A DNA stretch of 64,000 nt, taken from PFL25 sp046260155. GTDB lineage: Bacteria > Chloroflexota > Anaerolineae > Anaerolineales > UBA4823. Below the pieces are notes generated by a model. That model was not told the origin of the DNA and did not search any database. It saw nothing but the letters and a program-made list of their open reading frames with translations. Both the position numbers and the translations under genes were made by a program. This document shows positions 23,932 to 32,540 of the stretch, one piece after another. Each line of letters opens with the position of its first letter. The stretch's first letter is position 1. Location of the stretch: contig JBJYXV010000023.1 of NCBI GenBank assembly GCA_046260155.1, positions 1-64,000 on the forward strand, read 5' to 3'.

Positions 23932-25086
23932 ATGCATAAATCACGCTACATAATCCTCCCGTTGCTCATCTTTTTTGGATTTATTGGAGCTTTCCTTTCA
24001 GGCTTTTTCCTGAAATCCTATTTCGATTCACAAATAAAAGAATTTCCGGTTCTGAATCAGGCATATAACATACTCATTAATCACTCGTTTCTCAATTTGC
24101 CAGAATCCAGATCCTTAGAATATGGGATGATCCGGGGATTGCTAGCTGCCTCTGAGGATCCTTATGCTTCCTTTCAAGAGCCGGTTCAACATGAACTGGA
24201 ATCTAATAACCTCCAGGGGAGCTTTGGGGGTATTGGTGTGGAAATCATCCAGGGAATGGATGGAAAATTTCTCGTTTACCCTATTAAGAATGGTCCAGCA
24301 TCCAATGCGGGTCTTCTCAATGAGGATCAGCTGATTCAAATTGATGATTTGAAGATTACCCAAGAGATGCAAATGGATGATATTACAGCAGCTTTGCGAG
24401 GCCCGGTTGGCCAATCAGTCAGTTTAATCATCCTCCACAAAGATACCGATAATCCCATCGAAATAATTATCAAACGTGAAGAAATTCACCTTCCTTCAGT
24501 TACATACCACCTCGCCCCTGTTGACAGCAGTATTGGCATTATCAATGTAAACATCATTGCAGAGAGTACCTCTGAAGAAATCACGAACGCGATCAACCAA
24601 TTACAAATTGAGGGCGCGGATAAATTCGTTCTTGATTTAAGAGACAATGGGGGTGGATTGTTGACTGCCGGAATTGAAATAGCAAAATTGTTTCTTCAAG
24701 ATGGCCTCATCATGCAGCAAAAATATCGCGGCCAGGAGGTAGATTCTTTTCACACTGATTCTCCTGGACCCTTCTCGGGAGTACCAATTGTAATCTTGGT
24801 AAACCACAACACCGCGAGCGCCGCAGAGATTATTGCTGGTGCAATCCAAGCCCATGGAAGAGCCAAATTGATTGGAGAACCAACATTCGGAAAGGATTCC
24901 ATCCAGTTGATCTTTGATCTTCAAGATGGATCAAGTATTCACATTACAGCTGCAAAATGGTGGATACCGGGTCTGGATCCGCCTCTTGGTGAAGGTGGTT
25001 TGCAGCCCGATATCGTTGCAAATCAAAATGATTCTCAAATTGATTCGACCATGAGCACCGCGATTGAGTTCCTGAAACAGCAATAA
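23932..25086 (+). CDS. S41 carboxyl-terminal processing protease (CtpA type), membrane-anchored
   Basis: A 384-residue protease. An N-terminal anchor (IILPLLIFFGFIGAFLSGFFL) places it outside the membrane. A PDZ domain spans about residues 95-175 (GSFGGIGVEI...NGPASNAGLLNEDQLIQID), followed by the S41 catalytic domain. Ser nucleophile in NHNTASAAEIIAGA and Lys in GEPTFGKDSIQ form the Ser-Lys dyad; LDLRDNGGGLL is the conserved S41 block. It cleaves C-termini of exported or damaged proteins; targets are unknown. Divergent from rplY, 31 bases before smpB. Confidence 0.92.
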   Translation: MHKSRYIILPLLIFFGFIGAFLSGFFLKSYFDSQIKEFPVLNQAYNILINHSFLNLPESRSLEYGMIRGLLAASEDPYASFQEPVQHELESNNLQGSFGGIGVEIIQGMDGKFLVYPIKNGPASNAGLLNEDQLIQIDDLKITQEMQMDDITAALRGPVGQSVSLIILHKDTDNPIEIIIKREEIHLPSVTYHLAPVDSSIGIINVNIIAESTSEEITNAINQLQIEGADKFVLDLRDNGGGLLTAGIEIAKLFLQDGLIMQQKYRGQEVDSFHTDSPGPFSGVPIVILVNHNTASAAEIIAGAIQAHGRAKLIGEPTFGKDSIQLIFDLQDGSSIHITAAKWWIPGLDPPLGEGGLQPDIVANQNDSQIDSTMSTAIEFLKQQ

Positions 25087-25116
25087 ACCACGGACCGATC
25101 ATGATAGAATGCCATT

Positions 25117-25569
25117 ATGGGAATAAAAGTGGTCGCGACGAATCGCAAAGCGAAACATGAATACTTTCTGCTGGATACATACGAAGCTGGATTGGTCCTA
25201 AAAGGGAGTGAGATAAAATCTATTCGTGCTGGTCAGGTCAGCATTGGTCAGGCATATATAAGCATTGAAGGAAATGAAGCCTGGTTAGTTAATTCCCATA
25301 TCGCCCCGTATGATGTAGCCAATCGTTTCAATCACGACCCGCTAAGGGCGCGCAAGCTTCTTTTACACGCTTCGGAAATCCGAAAATTATCCGACAAAGT
25401 GCGTCAAAAAGGAGCAACTATCATACCATTACGGATTTACCTCAAGGACGGCAAAGCGAAAGTAGAAATCGCTCTTGCAAAAGGGAAAAAACACTACGAT
25501 AAGCGAGCAGACATCGCCAAGCGCGATGCGCAGCGTGAGATGGACAGGCGGTACAAACAGACGAGGTAA
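25117..25569 (+). CDS. smpB: SsrA-binding protein SmpB
   Basis: A 150-residue tmRNA-binding protein that brings tmRNA to stalled ribosomes for trans-translation. Family blocks are all present: NRKAKHEYFLLDTYEAG, LKGSEIKSIRAGQ, ISIEGNEAWLVNSHIAPY, the LLLH...KL block, and the C-terminal basic tail GKKHYDKRADIAKRDAQREM. Length is normal. No ssrA (tmRNA) gene was found near it in this window. The stop codon overlaps the next gene's start (TAATG), so the two are translationally coupled. Confidence 0.96.
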   Translation: MGIKVVATNRKAKHEYFLLDTYEAGLVLKGSEIKSIRAGQVSIGQAYISIEGNEAWLVNSHIAPYDVANRFNHDPLRARKLLLHASEIRKLSDKVRQKGATIIPLRIYLKDGKAKVEIALAKGKKHYDKRADIAKRDAQREMDRRYKQTR

Positions 25570-26357
25570 TGATGTCTCCAAAAACGATCTCAAGTATAAA
25601 TCAACTGCCTGTGAATCAAAAACGCGAGATTTATTCTCGAATGATACCCCCAGCTCTACTAGAACAATTCAGCATCCCTGAAGGTTTTATTGACGAAAAT
25701 GGGGAAGATTTACTAACCTTCAGATTTTCACCTGGCAGCCCCAGTGTTGAAATGATTTTAAAACATCAAATTAACTTTCCGGATCCAATTCAATATGGAC
25801 ATCTCACGGATACCCTGAATGGTCAGATTCATATTCTCTTGTATATCCTTAACGATCCCGAATCTCCCCGCTACGATGTTGACAAATTCCCAAATGGACA
25901 AACCACAACATTCGGGACTATGGGACGAAATATTGACGCTGAAATTGCTGCCTTAGAGGCAGGCCTTGCACCAGGTCAGGTGCGTCATGGATTACGGATG
26001 CTGTCACATGCCATCAAATCATTTGAAGTTTTCGTTTCAAACCTTGAACAAAATATTTATTTCGTTGAACCACTTTACTACCATAACGCAGTAATATTTG
26101 AAAAATATGGTTTTACCTATCAAAAAGGCCGTAAATTAATGGAACGGATTCAATCCGGTTTTTCACCTAGTGGTGACCTTACAGCTAAGTTGGATTCATC
26201 AACTCCATTTCGTACAAGCCGGGCTGCTGACAGTGTTCGCCTCCGGTCGTGGGCGATCCACGATTATATATTGGCAGAACCATTTTCGGATGTCACCATG
26301 TACAAATACGTTGGAAAATCAGCAAACATCCGCACTTGCTTCTCTTGCACCTGGTGA
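25569..26357 (+). CDS. Unknown protein coupled to smpB
   Basis: A 262-residue soluble protein that I do not recognise with confidence. Visible: a conserved-looking central block ALEAGLAPGQVRHGLRMLSHAIKSFE and a segment EPLYYHNAVIFEKYGFTYQKGRK that looks like the C-terminal part of a GNAT acetyltransferase (neighbouring bulky residues and a Tyr/Phe-rich strand). The C-terminus ends in a CFSC pair. The start overlaps the smpB stop (TAATG), so expression is tied to smpB. Function unknown; no acetyl-CoA motif (Q/RxxGxG/A) is visible. Confidence 0.7.
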   Translation: MMSPKTISSINQLPVNQKREIYSRMIPPALLEQFSIPEGFIDENGEDLLTFRFSPGSPSVEMILKHQINFPDPIQYGHLTDTLNGQIHILLYILNDPESPRYDVDKFPNGQTTTFGTMGRNIDAEIAALEAGLAPGQVRHGLRMLSHAIKSFEVFVSNLEQNIYFVEPLYYHNAVIFEKYGFTYQKGRKLMERIQSGFSPSGDLTAKLDSSTPFRTSRAADSVRLRSWAIHDYILAEPFSDVTMYKYVGKSANIRTCFSCTW

Positions 26358-26626
26358 TCCAATGTAAGACCATCGAACTATATAATCCTGTAAGACTTTT
26401 TTCTGGACGTTTCCAATTTTCTTATATTAACATGGGTGGGTAATAGTAACTACATCTTCTGTTATCCTGCCCGTCTCGATGTTTATTCTTACTCAACCGG
26501 TTTTGCCTAAATTAAATTAATAGCAGCTATGATTATTGATATTTTCATTGACTGAATTACTAGAATTGGTTAGAATTATGAGATATTATCGGTCTTAATT
26601 AGAATACTCAGGATAAAGAGGTAAAC
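26358..26626. other. Intergenic gap before erpA
   Basis: About 270 bases, AT-rich. The only element I can support is the AGAGG Shine-Dalgarno just before erpA. No hairpin with a T-run or conserved frame is evident. Confidence 0.5.
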
Positions 26627-27022
26627 ATGGACCTAATTGAACAAACTCAGAATGCTCAAATTAATCTCACTGAAGCTGCAGCAACAGCGGTTCAGGATTT
26701 ACTCAAAAAGCGCGAGCTCGATAACTTGGCTTTACGGGTGTTTGTATCCGGTGGTGGATGTTCGGGATTTCAATATGGCATGGCTTTAGAGGACAATATT
26801 CGCGAGACAGATATTGTGACGGAGCAACATGGTGTCAAATTGGTAATCGATGAAATTTCGATCAATTATTTAGACGGTGCAACCGTTGATTATGTCGATG
26901 AAATTATGGGTAGTGGATTTAAAATCGAAAATCCGAATGCTGTATCTACTTGTGGTTGCGGCAGCTCATTTAGAACCAGTGGAGACCCTTCTGCGAATCC
27001 AGCAGGTGGTTGCAGCTGCTGA
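26627..27022 (+). CDS. erpA: Iron-sulfur cluster insertion protein, ErpA/IscA family
   Basis: A 131-residue A-type carrier that takes Fe-S clusters to apo-proteins. The three cluster cysteines are in place: Cys in GGGCSGFQYGM and the pair in STCGCGSSF. An extra C-terminal tail ends GGCSC, adding two cysteines not found in the core family. LTEAAATAVQDLLKKR is the usual N-terminal helix. The gene has its own ribosome binding site (AGAGG) and a strong terminator just after it, so it is monocistronic. ErpA versus IscA cannot be settled from sequence alone. Confidence 0.92.
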   Translation: MDLIEQTQNAQINLTEAAATAVQDLLKKRELDNLALRVFVSGGGCSGFQYGMALEDNIRETDIVTEQHGVKLVIDEISINYLDGATVDYVDEIMGSGFKIENPNAVSTCGCGSSFRTSGDPSANPAGGCSC

Positions 27023-27052
27023 TCGAATCTTTCGTTCGAGCAGAGATTTCAA

Positions 27053-27077
27053 GGATGCAGAATTCTGCATCCTTTTT
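27053..27077 (+). terminator. Rho-independent terminator of erpA
   Basis: A perfect stem GGATGCAG-AATT-CTGCATCC (27053-27072) followed by TTTTT. It lies 31 bases after the erpA stop and at the end of the convergent SH3 gene. Confidence 0.92.
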
Positions 27078-27699
27078 AATTTCCCCTAAGAAATGATATC
27101 AAGACTCCAAAAATTCCGAGGACTGCCATACCAATTATTACAACCCCCATCGGGATCCCCGCTGTGCTTATTGCAACTTCCTCAACAGCGAATGTTGGTA
27201 CAACAAGCGGTGGTGGTGCCGTATAAGTAGGCAACCGTGTAGGTGGAATCTCTAAAATGAACTGGGCGGCGAGAGTAGGATCAACTGTCGGGGTTGTTTT
27301 CGGTGTTGGAGTTGGCGGGGGTTCCACGATGGGAATACTACCACTTACATCTACTAAAGGTGAGTATACCCATCCAGAGCTATCAGGGACACCAGGGTAA
27401 TTAATTTGTATCCAGTCACCTCCAGGGGTCCTGCCTTTCGCTGGAACGGTTTGCCCAACGATCAGCACTCCGATAATATCGTATTTCGCGCTCGGACCAG
27501 AACGAACATTGATACTATCTTGATCAGCATCTCTGCGAACACTCACCACGGAACCAATGGGAGAACCGGTTACTGTTGGGATGGAAACCGTTGGAATTTG
27601 AGCGTTAACCCGAAAAACAACAAGGTGTCTGATGGATGGAAATAACAATACCCATAGCACTCCGATTACCAATAGAATTCCAAATTTTCTTCTATTCAT
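27076..27699 (-). CDS. Membrane-tethered bacterial SH3-domain protein
   Basis: A 207-residue protein with an N-terminal anchor (KFGILLVIGVLWVLLF), a bacterial SH3 domain (about residues 48-118: DSINVRSGPSAKYDIIGVL...GDWIQINYPG...GWVYSPLV), a Thr-Pro linker (PPPTPTPKTTPTVDPT) and a second C-terminal TM helix (GVVIIGMAVLGIFGVLISFL). SH3_3-type domains often bind cell-wall or extracellular ligands. Both ends anchored with the domain outside is the same plan as two other genes in the window. It ends right at the erpA terminator. Confidence 0.82.
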   Translation of the reverse strand: MNRRKFGILLVIGVLWVLLFPSIRHLVVFRVNAQIPTVSIPTVTGSPIGSVVSVRRDADQDSINVRSGPSAKYDIIGVLIVGQTVPAKGRTPGGDWIQINYPGVPDSSGWVYSPLVDVSGSIPIVEPPPTPTPKTTPTVDPTLAAQFILEIPPTRLPTYTAPPPLVVPTFAVEEVAISTAGIPMGVVIIGMAVLGIFGVLISFLRGN

Positions 27700-27795
27700 C
27701 TGTAAATGGTATCCAACTGATATTCTTAAAACCTCAGAGCACGATTATAATCTAAGATATACCTCAGCCATTACACTTTAAGGAGCGTTTAACTG

Positions 27796-28395
27796 ATGGA
27801 TCGCAGAATATTTCATGGCCCTATCGAAGCACGAGAAATTGGAAGTGCATTAGTGGCTGAATTTAACCATGGGAACCTTCAGGCGCAACAATTCTTAAAA
27901 CAGGGAAAAGTTCTTGTTCAAATTGCTACGACGAGCCGACCCATGTCAGGTGGCAATACTGCATTAACCATTTATCTGGAACAGGTTGAGGATGGTGTTG
28001 CAGTGCAGATTGGTGAACAAGCCTGGTTAGGAATTGCTGCAAGTATTGGCTCAACAATCCTATCCGTATGGCAGAATCCATTTAATTTGATTCACCGTTT
28101 GGATGATATCGCTCAGGATGTGGAAAATATCCAGATTTCAGACCAGGTATGGCAGGTGATTGAAGAATATGCTAAATTGAAAGGAGCAACTTTTGAGTTG
28201 TCAGCCCGCTTCAAACGGATGACATGTGAATATTGCGAGACAGCCAATCCGGTTGGAGAATCCAGATGCCTGGCATGCGGTGCACCACTTGGAGATGTCC
28301 AACCTCAGACCTGCCAGAATTGCGGCTTTCTCATCACCGAGGGGGAGACAATCTGCCCAAATTGCAACCAGTTAATTCAGGAAAAGGTTAGGTAG
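27796..28395 (+). CDS. Double zinc-ribbon protein, unknown
   Basis: A 199-residue protein. The N-terminal 130 residues form an unrecognised domain with a short Gly/Ile-rich segment (AWLGIAASIGSTILSVW) that may touch a membrane. The C-terminal 60 residues hold two zinc ribbons: CEYC-x12-CLAC and CQNC-x11-CPNC. Such tandem ribbons are usually protein- or nucleic-acid-binding. AAGGAG stands upstream of the ATG. It ends one base from the convergent HEAT-like gene. Function not known. Confidence 0.75.
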   Translation: MDRRIFHGPIEAREIGSALVAEFNHGNLQAQQFLKQGKVLVQIATTSRPMSGGNTALTIYLEQVEDGVAVQIGEQAWLGIAASIGSTILSVWQNPFNLIHRLDDIAQDVENIQISDQVWQVIEEYAKLKGATFELSARFKRMTCEYCETANPVGESRCLACGAPLGDVQPQTCQNCGFLITEGETICPNCNQLIQEKVR

Positions 28396-28396
28396 G

Positions 28397-29086
28397 TTAT
28401 TGGGCTCGAAGGGAATCGATCGCTTCTTGGACCATAGGGAGTAATTCAGCTTCCCTTGATCTTGACTGAGTTACGAAGCTCATTGACTTTTGACCTGCTA
28501 AGTATGTTTCTAAACGACCCACAATTTTTTCCAGGGCCGGTAAAGTATAAAGATAACCAACCTTTCCAATCATCAATACAGCTTGTTTACGTAATTCAAG
28601 CGGATTTTTCCTCTCATTCAGAATTTCAATCAGATGATTACCACCAAACGGACTGGTATTCAACAGAAGTGCAACACAAGATTCCAGAGAAGGATATTTT
28701 TCTGAAACTTGCAGAAGTGCATAAATTTGGCGAGTGCGAATTGCAGACAGATAGATCCTTAAACTGTTGCGCACCTCTTCCGGTGAGGGAAAGCCATTTT
28801 CGTCAACAGTGAGAACGCTGCTCAAAATCTCAACGACCCTGGCTCTCAAGTCGAGATTAGTATCAACGATCCTGGTAACAAGGAAATAACTCACCACTGG
28901 AGAAATTCGAGCAGCATCCAATTCAGCGATCTGGTCTAATGCAGCTGCCCGCAAGGTTTCATCTTCTTGTGTTAAATCTTCAAGAGATTTCCAAATCGTT
29001 GGAAATAATTCTACAGTCCCAATGCTCTCATCGAAGATGAGTAATTGTGGTTGGTGGAACATGGGTTGAGGGATATCCGGGTACAT
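28397..29086 (-). CDS. HEAT-repeat-like helical protein
   Basis: A 229-residue, mostly helical protein. Repeated helix pairs such as LRAAALDQIAELDAARISPVV, LDLRARVVEIL and LELRKQAVLMIGKVGYLYTLP resemble HEAT/PBS repeats, which act as protein-binding scaffolds. No catalytic motif or signal peptide. The start (CAT at 29084-29086) has a perfect inverted repeat immediately upstream where a ribosome binding site is expected. The partner is unknown; no neighbour suggests one. Confidence 0.72.
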   Translation of the reverse strand: MYPDIPQPMFHQPQLLIFDESIGTVELFPTIWKSLEDLTQEDETLRAAALDQIAELDAARISPVVSYFLVTRIVDTNLDLRARVVEILSSVLTVDENGFPSPEEVRNSLRIYLSAIRTRQIYALLQVSEKYPSLESCVALLLNTSPFGGNHLIEILNERKNPLELRKQAVLMIGKVGYLYTLPALEKIVGRLETYLAGQKSMSFVTQSRSREAELLPMVQEAIDSLRAQ

Positions 29087-29091
29087 AATGG

Positions 29092-29113
29092 AAAACTAGT
29101 ATACACTAGTTTT
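29092..29113. promoter_or_regulatory. Perfect inverted repeat abutting the HEAT-gene start
   Basis: AAAACTAGT-ATAC-ACTAGTTTT, 9 bp arms and a 4-base centre, five bases before the minus-strand ATG. It could be a repressor operator or an mRNA hairpin hiding the translation start. Confidence 0.45.
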
Positions 29114-29329
29114 ATTAGATTTTAGAAACCAGGATCAAACTGGTACACTTCTATGGAACCTTGGAAGCAGGAGTAAATGTTAATATGATATTTTATCTAT
29201 CAATGCAACCGGGTGGTTGACCACTAACCAGTACGATGGCTATGCGAATCGGCAAATATTACGTATCTCCGATCATGGGTTTTATCAATAGCAGGGCAAT
29301 TTCAACTCATTATTTCAAGGTTTATTACA

Positions 29330-29977
29330 TTGAGTCTACCAATTTTCTTACAAAGTCTTGTGATTGGATTTTCAATCGCCGCTCCAGTTGGTCCAATCGG
29401 GATTATTTGCATCCGTAGAACCCTCGACAAAGGTCGCTGGTCAGGGTTAATCTCTGGTTTGGGTGCAGCAACTGCAGATGCTCTTTATGGATCGATAGCT
29501 GCCTTCGGTCTGGCTTTCATTTCAACTTTCCTGATCAATCAATCCACCTGGCTCAGGTTGGGTGGAGGCATCTTTTTAATCTTTCTCGGAATGCGGGTAC
29601 TATTCTCAGCACCTGTAGAATATGTCGCCGCCAATCCAGGATTGGAAAATCATCGAAATCTTCTCAGTGACTATTTATCTACCTTCCTCTTGACAATTTC
29701 CAACCCGCTCACAATTCTTTCGTTTGCAGCTATTTTCACCGGGCTCGGTGCCGTATACCTCGAAGGTCGAAATTACACCTCTGCAGTTTTAATGATTCTT
29801 GGAATTTTTCTTGGTTCTTGTTCTTGGTGGTTTGTTCTGACTTACATTACCAGCCTGATCCGCAATCGGATAAACATTGCAACCATGAGGTGGGTCAATC
29901 GTATTGCCGGCGCGATCATTACTATCTTCGGGATAATCGCATTAATATCCGTGCAAATGCCGTTTTCAATCAACTAG
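29330..29977 (+). CDS. LysE/RhtB family exporter
   Basis: A 215-residue membrane protein with six hydrophobic segments. The N-terminal GFSIAAPVGPIGIICIRRTLDKGRWSGL is the family hallmark (PGP...R....G...G...G.G...D). The middle LTISNPLTILSFAAIFTGLG is also typical. The family exports amino acids or related metabolites by proton antiport; the substrate is unknown. The start is taken at TTG 29330 with AAGG nine bases upstream; no ATG gives the full conserved N-terminus. Confidence 0.9.
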   Translation: MSLPIFLQSLVIGFSIAAPVGPIGIICIRRTLDKGRWSGLISGLGAATADALYGSIAAFGLAFISTFLINQSTWLRLGGGIFLIFLGMRVLFSAPVEYVAANPGLENHRNLLSDYLSTFLLTISNPLTILSFAAIFTGLGAVYLEGRNYTSAVLMILGIFLGSCSWWFVLTYITSLIRNRINIATMRWVNRIAGAIITIFGIIALISVQMPFSIN

Positions 29978-30093
29978 AGCTTTCGATTATCCTGCAACGC
30001 TCTTTGATCAACCGGACGCAAAACAAGCCTCTGGAATCCAAGAACACCTCCAATTGATTCGATAAAAATCCGTTTTTCTATCTGTACAATACA

Positions 30094-30122
30094 TTGACAA
30101 TTACTGTGCATTCGGGTATAAT
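30094..30122 (+). promoter_or_regulatory. Consensus sigma70 promoter of the selenoprotein operon
   Basis: TTGACA (30094-30099), a 17-base spacer and TATAAT (30117-30122), a perfect housekeeping promoter. It lies 35 bases before the ATG at 30158. Confidence 0.85.
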
Positions 30123-30157
30123 ATATTCAATTAATTATAAAACGAGGCAATTTATCG

Positions 30158-31210
30158 ATGAATACCAGCACATCAAGCAATACACCCATGTCTAGAAAAG
30201 ATAATTTTGCATTATGGGCAGGAATCATATTCAGCTTCATCTTCACGGGGCTAATCTGGTGGACAGGACAGCGTTTACTTTCGATTCCCCACTACCCGGA
30301 TTCTGGTGCATCCTGGTATTACTGGCGTTTAATGGAACCCACTTTTATCACCCGTGCATCTGCCTGGGGATTATATGCCTTACACCAAATTTCTTTCTGG
30401 GCACTTATCTATTACGCCCAAAAGAATGACTATAAATATTCCACCGGGTTGCACAAATTAAACGTGATTGCTTTATCTATGAATGCATTCTTTATCCTGC
30501 TCCACCTTTTCCAAAGCCAAGTCTGGTACGATGGACTGGCCCAAGATGTTTCGATCTGGAGTTCACAGGCTTCTGTGGTGATCCTACTGGTTTGGGTCTT
30601 GTTGATGGAAAACTCCCGTCGTGGTTTGTTCTTTGGCAAGAAAGTAAAATTTCCAAATCAAATAAACCGTTTTGCAAGAAAATACCATGGATACTTATTT
30701 GCCTGGGCAATTGTTTACACTTTTTGGTACCACCCGATGGAAGGGACGAGTGGGCATCTAATTGGTTTCTTTTACATGTTCCTATTAATGCTTCAAGGGA
30801 GTCTTATCTTTACCAGGGTCCATTTAAATCGATGGTGGAACCTGACCCTTGAGGTTCTGGTATTGGTTCACGGAACTCTGGTTGCACTGATGACAGGCAA
30901 TGACCTCTGGCCGATGTTTGCCTTTGGTTTTGCTGGCATTTTTATCATCACGCAAATGCATGGCCTAGGATTAAAACTTTGGAGCAAAAGTTTAATCCTG
31001 ATCATTTATCTCGCTTCCGCTTTTTATATTTACAGCGGCCGGGGCTGGGTTCAATTAAATGAGATTATCAGGATACCACTGATCGAATACCTGGCAGTCT
31101 TTATACTGGCTGGTCTCATTGGAGGCGGTCTGTGGATAGCCCGGAAAATCAGGGGAGAAACGTCCAAAGACGAGAACAATCCTGCATTTTCCACCGGCAA
31201 TCCCGCTTGA
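30158..31210 (+). CDS. Polytopic membrane protein, unknown
   Basis: A 350-residue protein with about nine or ten TM helices, spaced through the whole length. Several His residues lie in or near helices (LYALHQISFW, NAFFILLHLF, ARKYHGYLFAW, FWYHPMEGTSGH, LEVLVLVHGT), which could bind haem or metal as in cytochrome-b-like proteins; this is speculation. The C-terminus is hydrophilic. It is the first gene after a consensus promoter and is followed by the alpha/beta-hydrolase (33 bases) and the selenocysteine-type Prx-like gene, so a redox role is possible. I do not recognise the family. Confidence 0.72.
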   Translation: MNTSTSSNTPMSRKDNFALWAGIIFSFIFTGLIWWTGQRLLSIPHYPDSGASWYYWRLMEPTFITRASAWGLYALHQISFWALIYYAQKNDYKYSTGLHKLNVIALSMNAFFILLHLFQSQVWYDGLAQDVSIWSSQASVVILLVWVLLMENSRRGLFFGKKVKFPNQINRFARKYHGYLFAWAIVYTFWYHPMEGTSGHLIGFFYMFLLMLQGSLIFTRVHLNRWWNLTLEVLVLVHGTLVALMTGNDLWPMFAFGFAGIFIITQMHGLGLKLWSKSLILIIYLASAFYIYSGRGWVQLNEIIRIPLIEYLAVFILAGLIGGGLWIARKIRGETSKDENNPAFSTGNPA

Positions 31211-31243
31211 ACCAGGGAAATCTATATCTTAAACAGGCTGAAT

Positions 31244-31981
31244 ATGAAACGAAGATCAAAATTCATCTGGGCTCTCATACTGGTCCTGGGAATTGCATTC
31301 ATCGGATTTTCCATATGGGCGTATTCCCCACTTGGCCCGATGCCTCAAGCATTGACCGCCATGCAATCCAGCGCGGAGGTTCGGGTGGGTGAAGATCCAT
31401 GGCTTGTTTTCCAACCTATGCATGGAAAAATCGATACTGGATTGATCATCTACCCTGGTGGCAGAGTCGATCCAAGATCGTATGCACCTGCCGCACATGC
31501 TTTAGCTGAAGATGGATATCTGGTGATCATCCCTGCGATGCCTTTTAATTTGGCAGTGTTTGGATGGCAGAAAGCTGGGCAGGTGATCAATGAGTACCCC
31601 ACAATTTCTAATTGGGTGATATCTGGACATTCATTAGGGGGAACGATGGCAGCAAAATACGCAATAAGTGATCCTGATCAGATAGATGGGATTATCCTTT
31701 GGGCTGCGTATCCGGCTTCAAGCGATGATTTATCAGCATCTTCCTTGGAATCTATGTCAATATACGCTACCGATGACGGTTTGATTTCTAATCAGGAAAT
31801 TGATGAATCACGGAAACTAATGCCTGAAAACACATCCTGGGTAAAGATCGATGGCGGAAACCATTCGCAATTTGGTTGGTATGGTGACCAACCCGGTGAT
31901 AATCCGGCATCAATCTCCAGGGAGATTCAACAACAAATCATTATAGAATCAACGAAAGATTTATTAACGAGAATAAAATGA
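31244..31981 (+). CDS. Alpha/beta-hydrolase, membrane-anchored
   Basis: A 245-residue hydrolase. An N-terminal anchor or signal (IWALILVLGIAFIGFSIWAYS) is followed by the fold: strand DTGLIIYPGGRVDPRSYAP, nucleophile elbow GHSLGG (Ser), acid in YATDDGLIS and catalytic His in GGNHSQFGWYG. This matches the Abhydrolase_5-type family often found as outside-facing esterases. Its TGA stop overlaps the next ATG (ATGA), so the downstream Prx-like gene is translationally coupled. Substrate unknown. Confidence 0.87.
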   Translation: MKRRSKFIWALILVLGIAFIGFSIWAYSPLGPMPQALTAMQSSAEVRVGEDPWLVFQPMHGKIDTGLIIYPGGRVDPRSYAPAAHALAEDGYLVIIPAMPFNLAVFGWQKAGQVINEYPTISNWVISGHSLGGTMAAKYAISDPDQIDGIILWAAYPASSDDLSASSLESMSIYATDDGLISNQEIDESRKLMPENTSWVKIDGGNHSQFGWYGDQPGDNPASISREIQQQIIIESTKDLLTRIK

Positions 31982-32460
31982 GCACTTTAACCTTTAACCA
32001 ACCAGCACCAAATTTTTCACTCGATACATTCAAAGGCGATCTTGTAGAATTATCAAGCTACCAGCACAAAAAAAACGTCCTCCTGGTGTTTAATCGTGGA
32101 TTTACCTGACCATTTTGTCGTGCACACATGTCGCAGTTGCGGCAGGGATATTCCAGATTTGAGGCAAATGATACTGTTATTTTGGTAGTAGGACCCGAAG
32201 GAACAGAGGCCTTTAGAAGTTATTGGGAAAAACACGATTTACCGTTTATCGGTTTGCCGGATCCGAAACATACTGTTCTAAAACTCTATGGACAGCAAGT
32301 TAAGATTTTTAAATTCGGGCGTATGCCAGCCCAGGCGATTATCGATAAGAACGGTATCGTGCGTTATATTCATTATGGGAAATCAATGTCCGATATCCCC
32401 AATAACGAAGAACTTCTCAAAATAATCGAGAAAATTAACCTGGAACAACTCAACTCGTAA
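31978..32460 (+). CDS. Peroxiredoxin-like (PRX_like2) selenoprotein with in-frame UGA
   Basis: A 160-residue thioredoxin-fold protein read through a TGA at 32107-32109 (codon 44). The frame is open on both sides and the site reads LVFNRGFT-[UGA]-PFCRAHMSQLRQGY. In PRX_like2/AhpC-TSA relatives this position is Cys in RGxxCPFCR, so the UGA falls exactly on the catalytic residue and gives a Sec-x-x-Cys redox motif. A hairpin with GU in its loop lies 20 bases after the UGA. The downstream half is fully family-like (VVGPEGTEAFRSYW, LPFIGLPDPKHTVLKLYGQQ). The ATG overlaps the hydrolase stop. A Cys-to-stop mutation is the alternative. No sel genes are in the window. Confidence 0.82.
32129..32144 (+). 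promoter_or_regulatory. Bacterial SECIS-like hairpin
   Basis: TGTCGC-AGTT-GCGGCA, a 6-bp stem with one G-U wobble and a four-base loop containing GU. It starts 20 bases after the UGA, with the loop 26-29 bases after it, within the known range for bacterial SECIS elements. Confidence 0.6.
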
Positions 32461-32540
32461 TAAGCCAAATTCTCAATTGAGAATTAAAAGATAGTTCGTT
32501 CTCGAGTAAAGTTGAATAACAATCGGAAGAAGGAGGTACC

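Noticed and set aside
29236..29418. Sixty-codon plus-strand frame overlapping the LysE start
   Set aside because: It overlaps the conserved LysE N-terminus in another frame and has no ribosome binding site.
32107..32109. Prx-like gene as a pseudogene with a premature stop
   Set aside because: Both sides of the TGA are intact and family-like, it falls exactly on the redox residue, and a SECIS-like hairpin follows. Kept as an alternative only.
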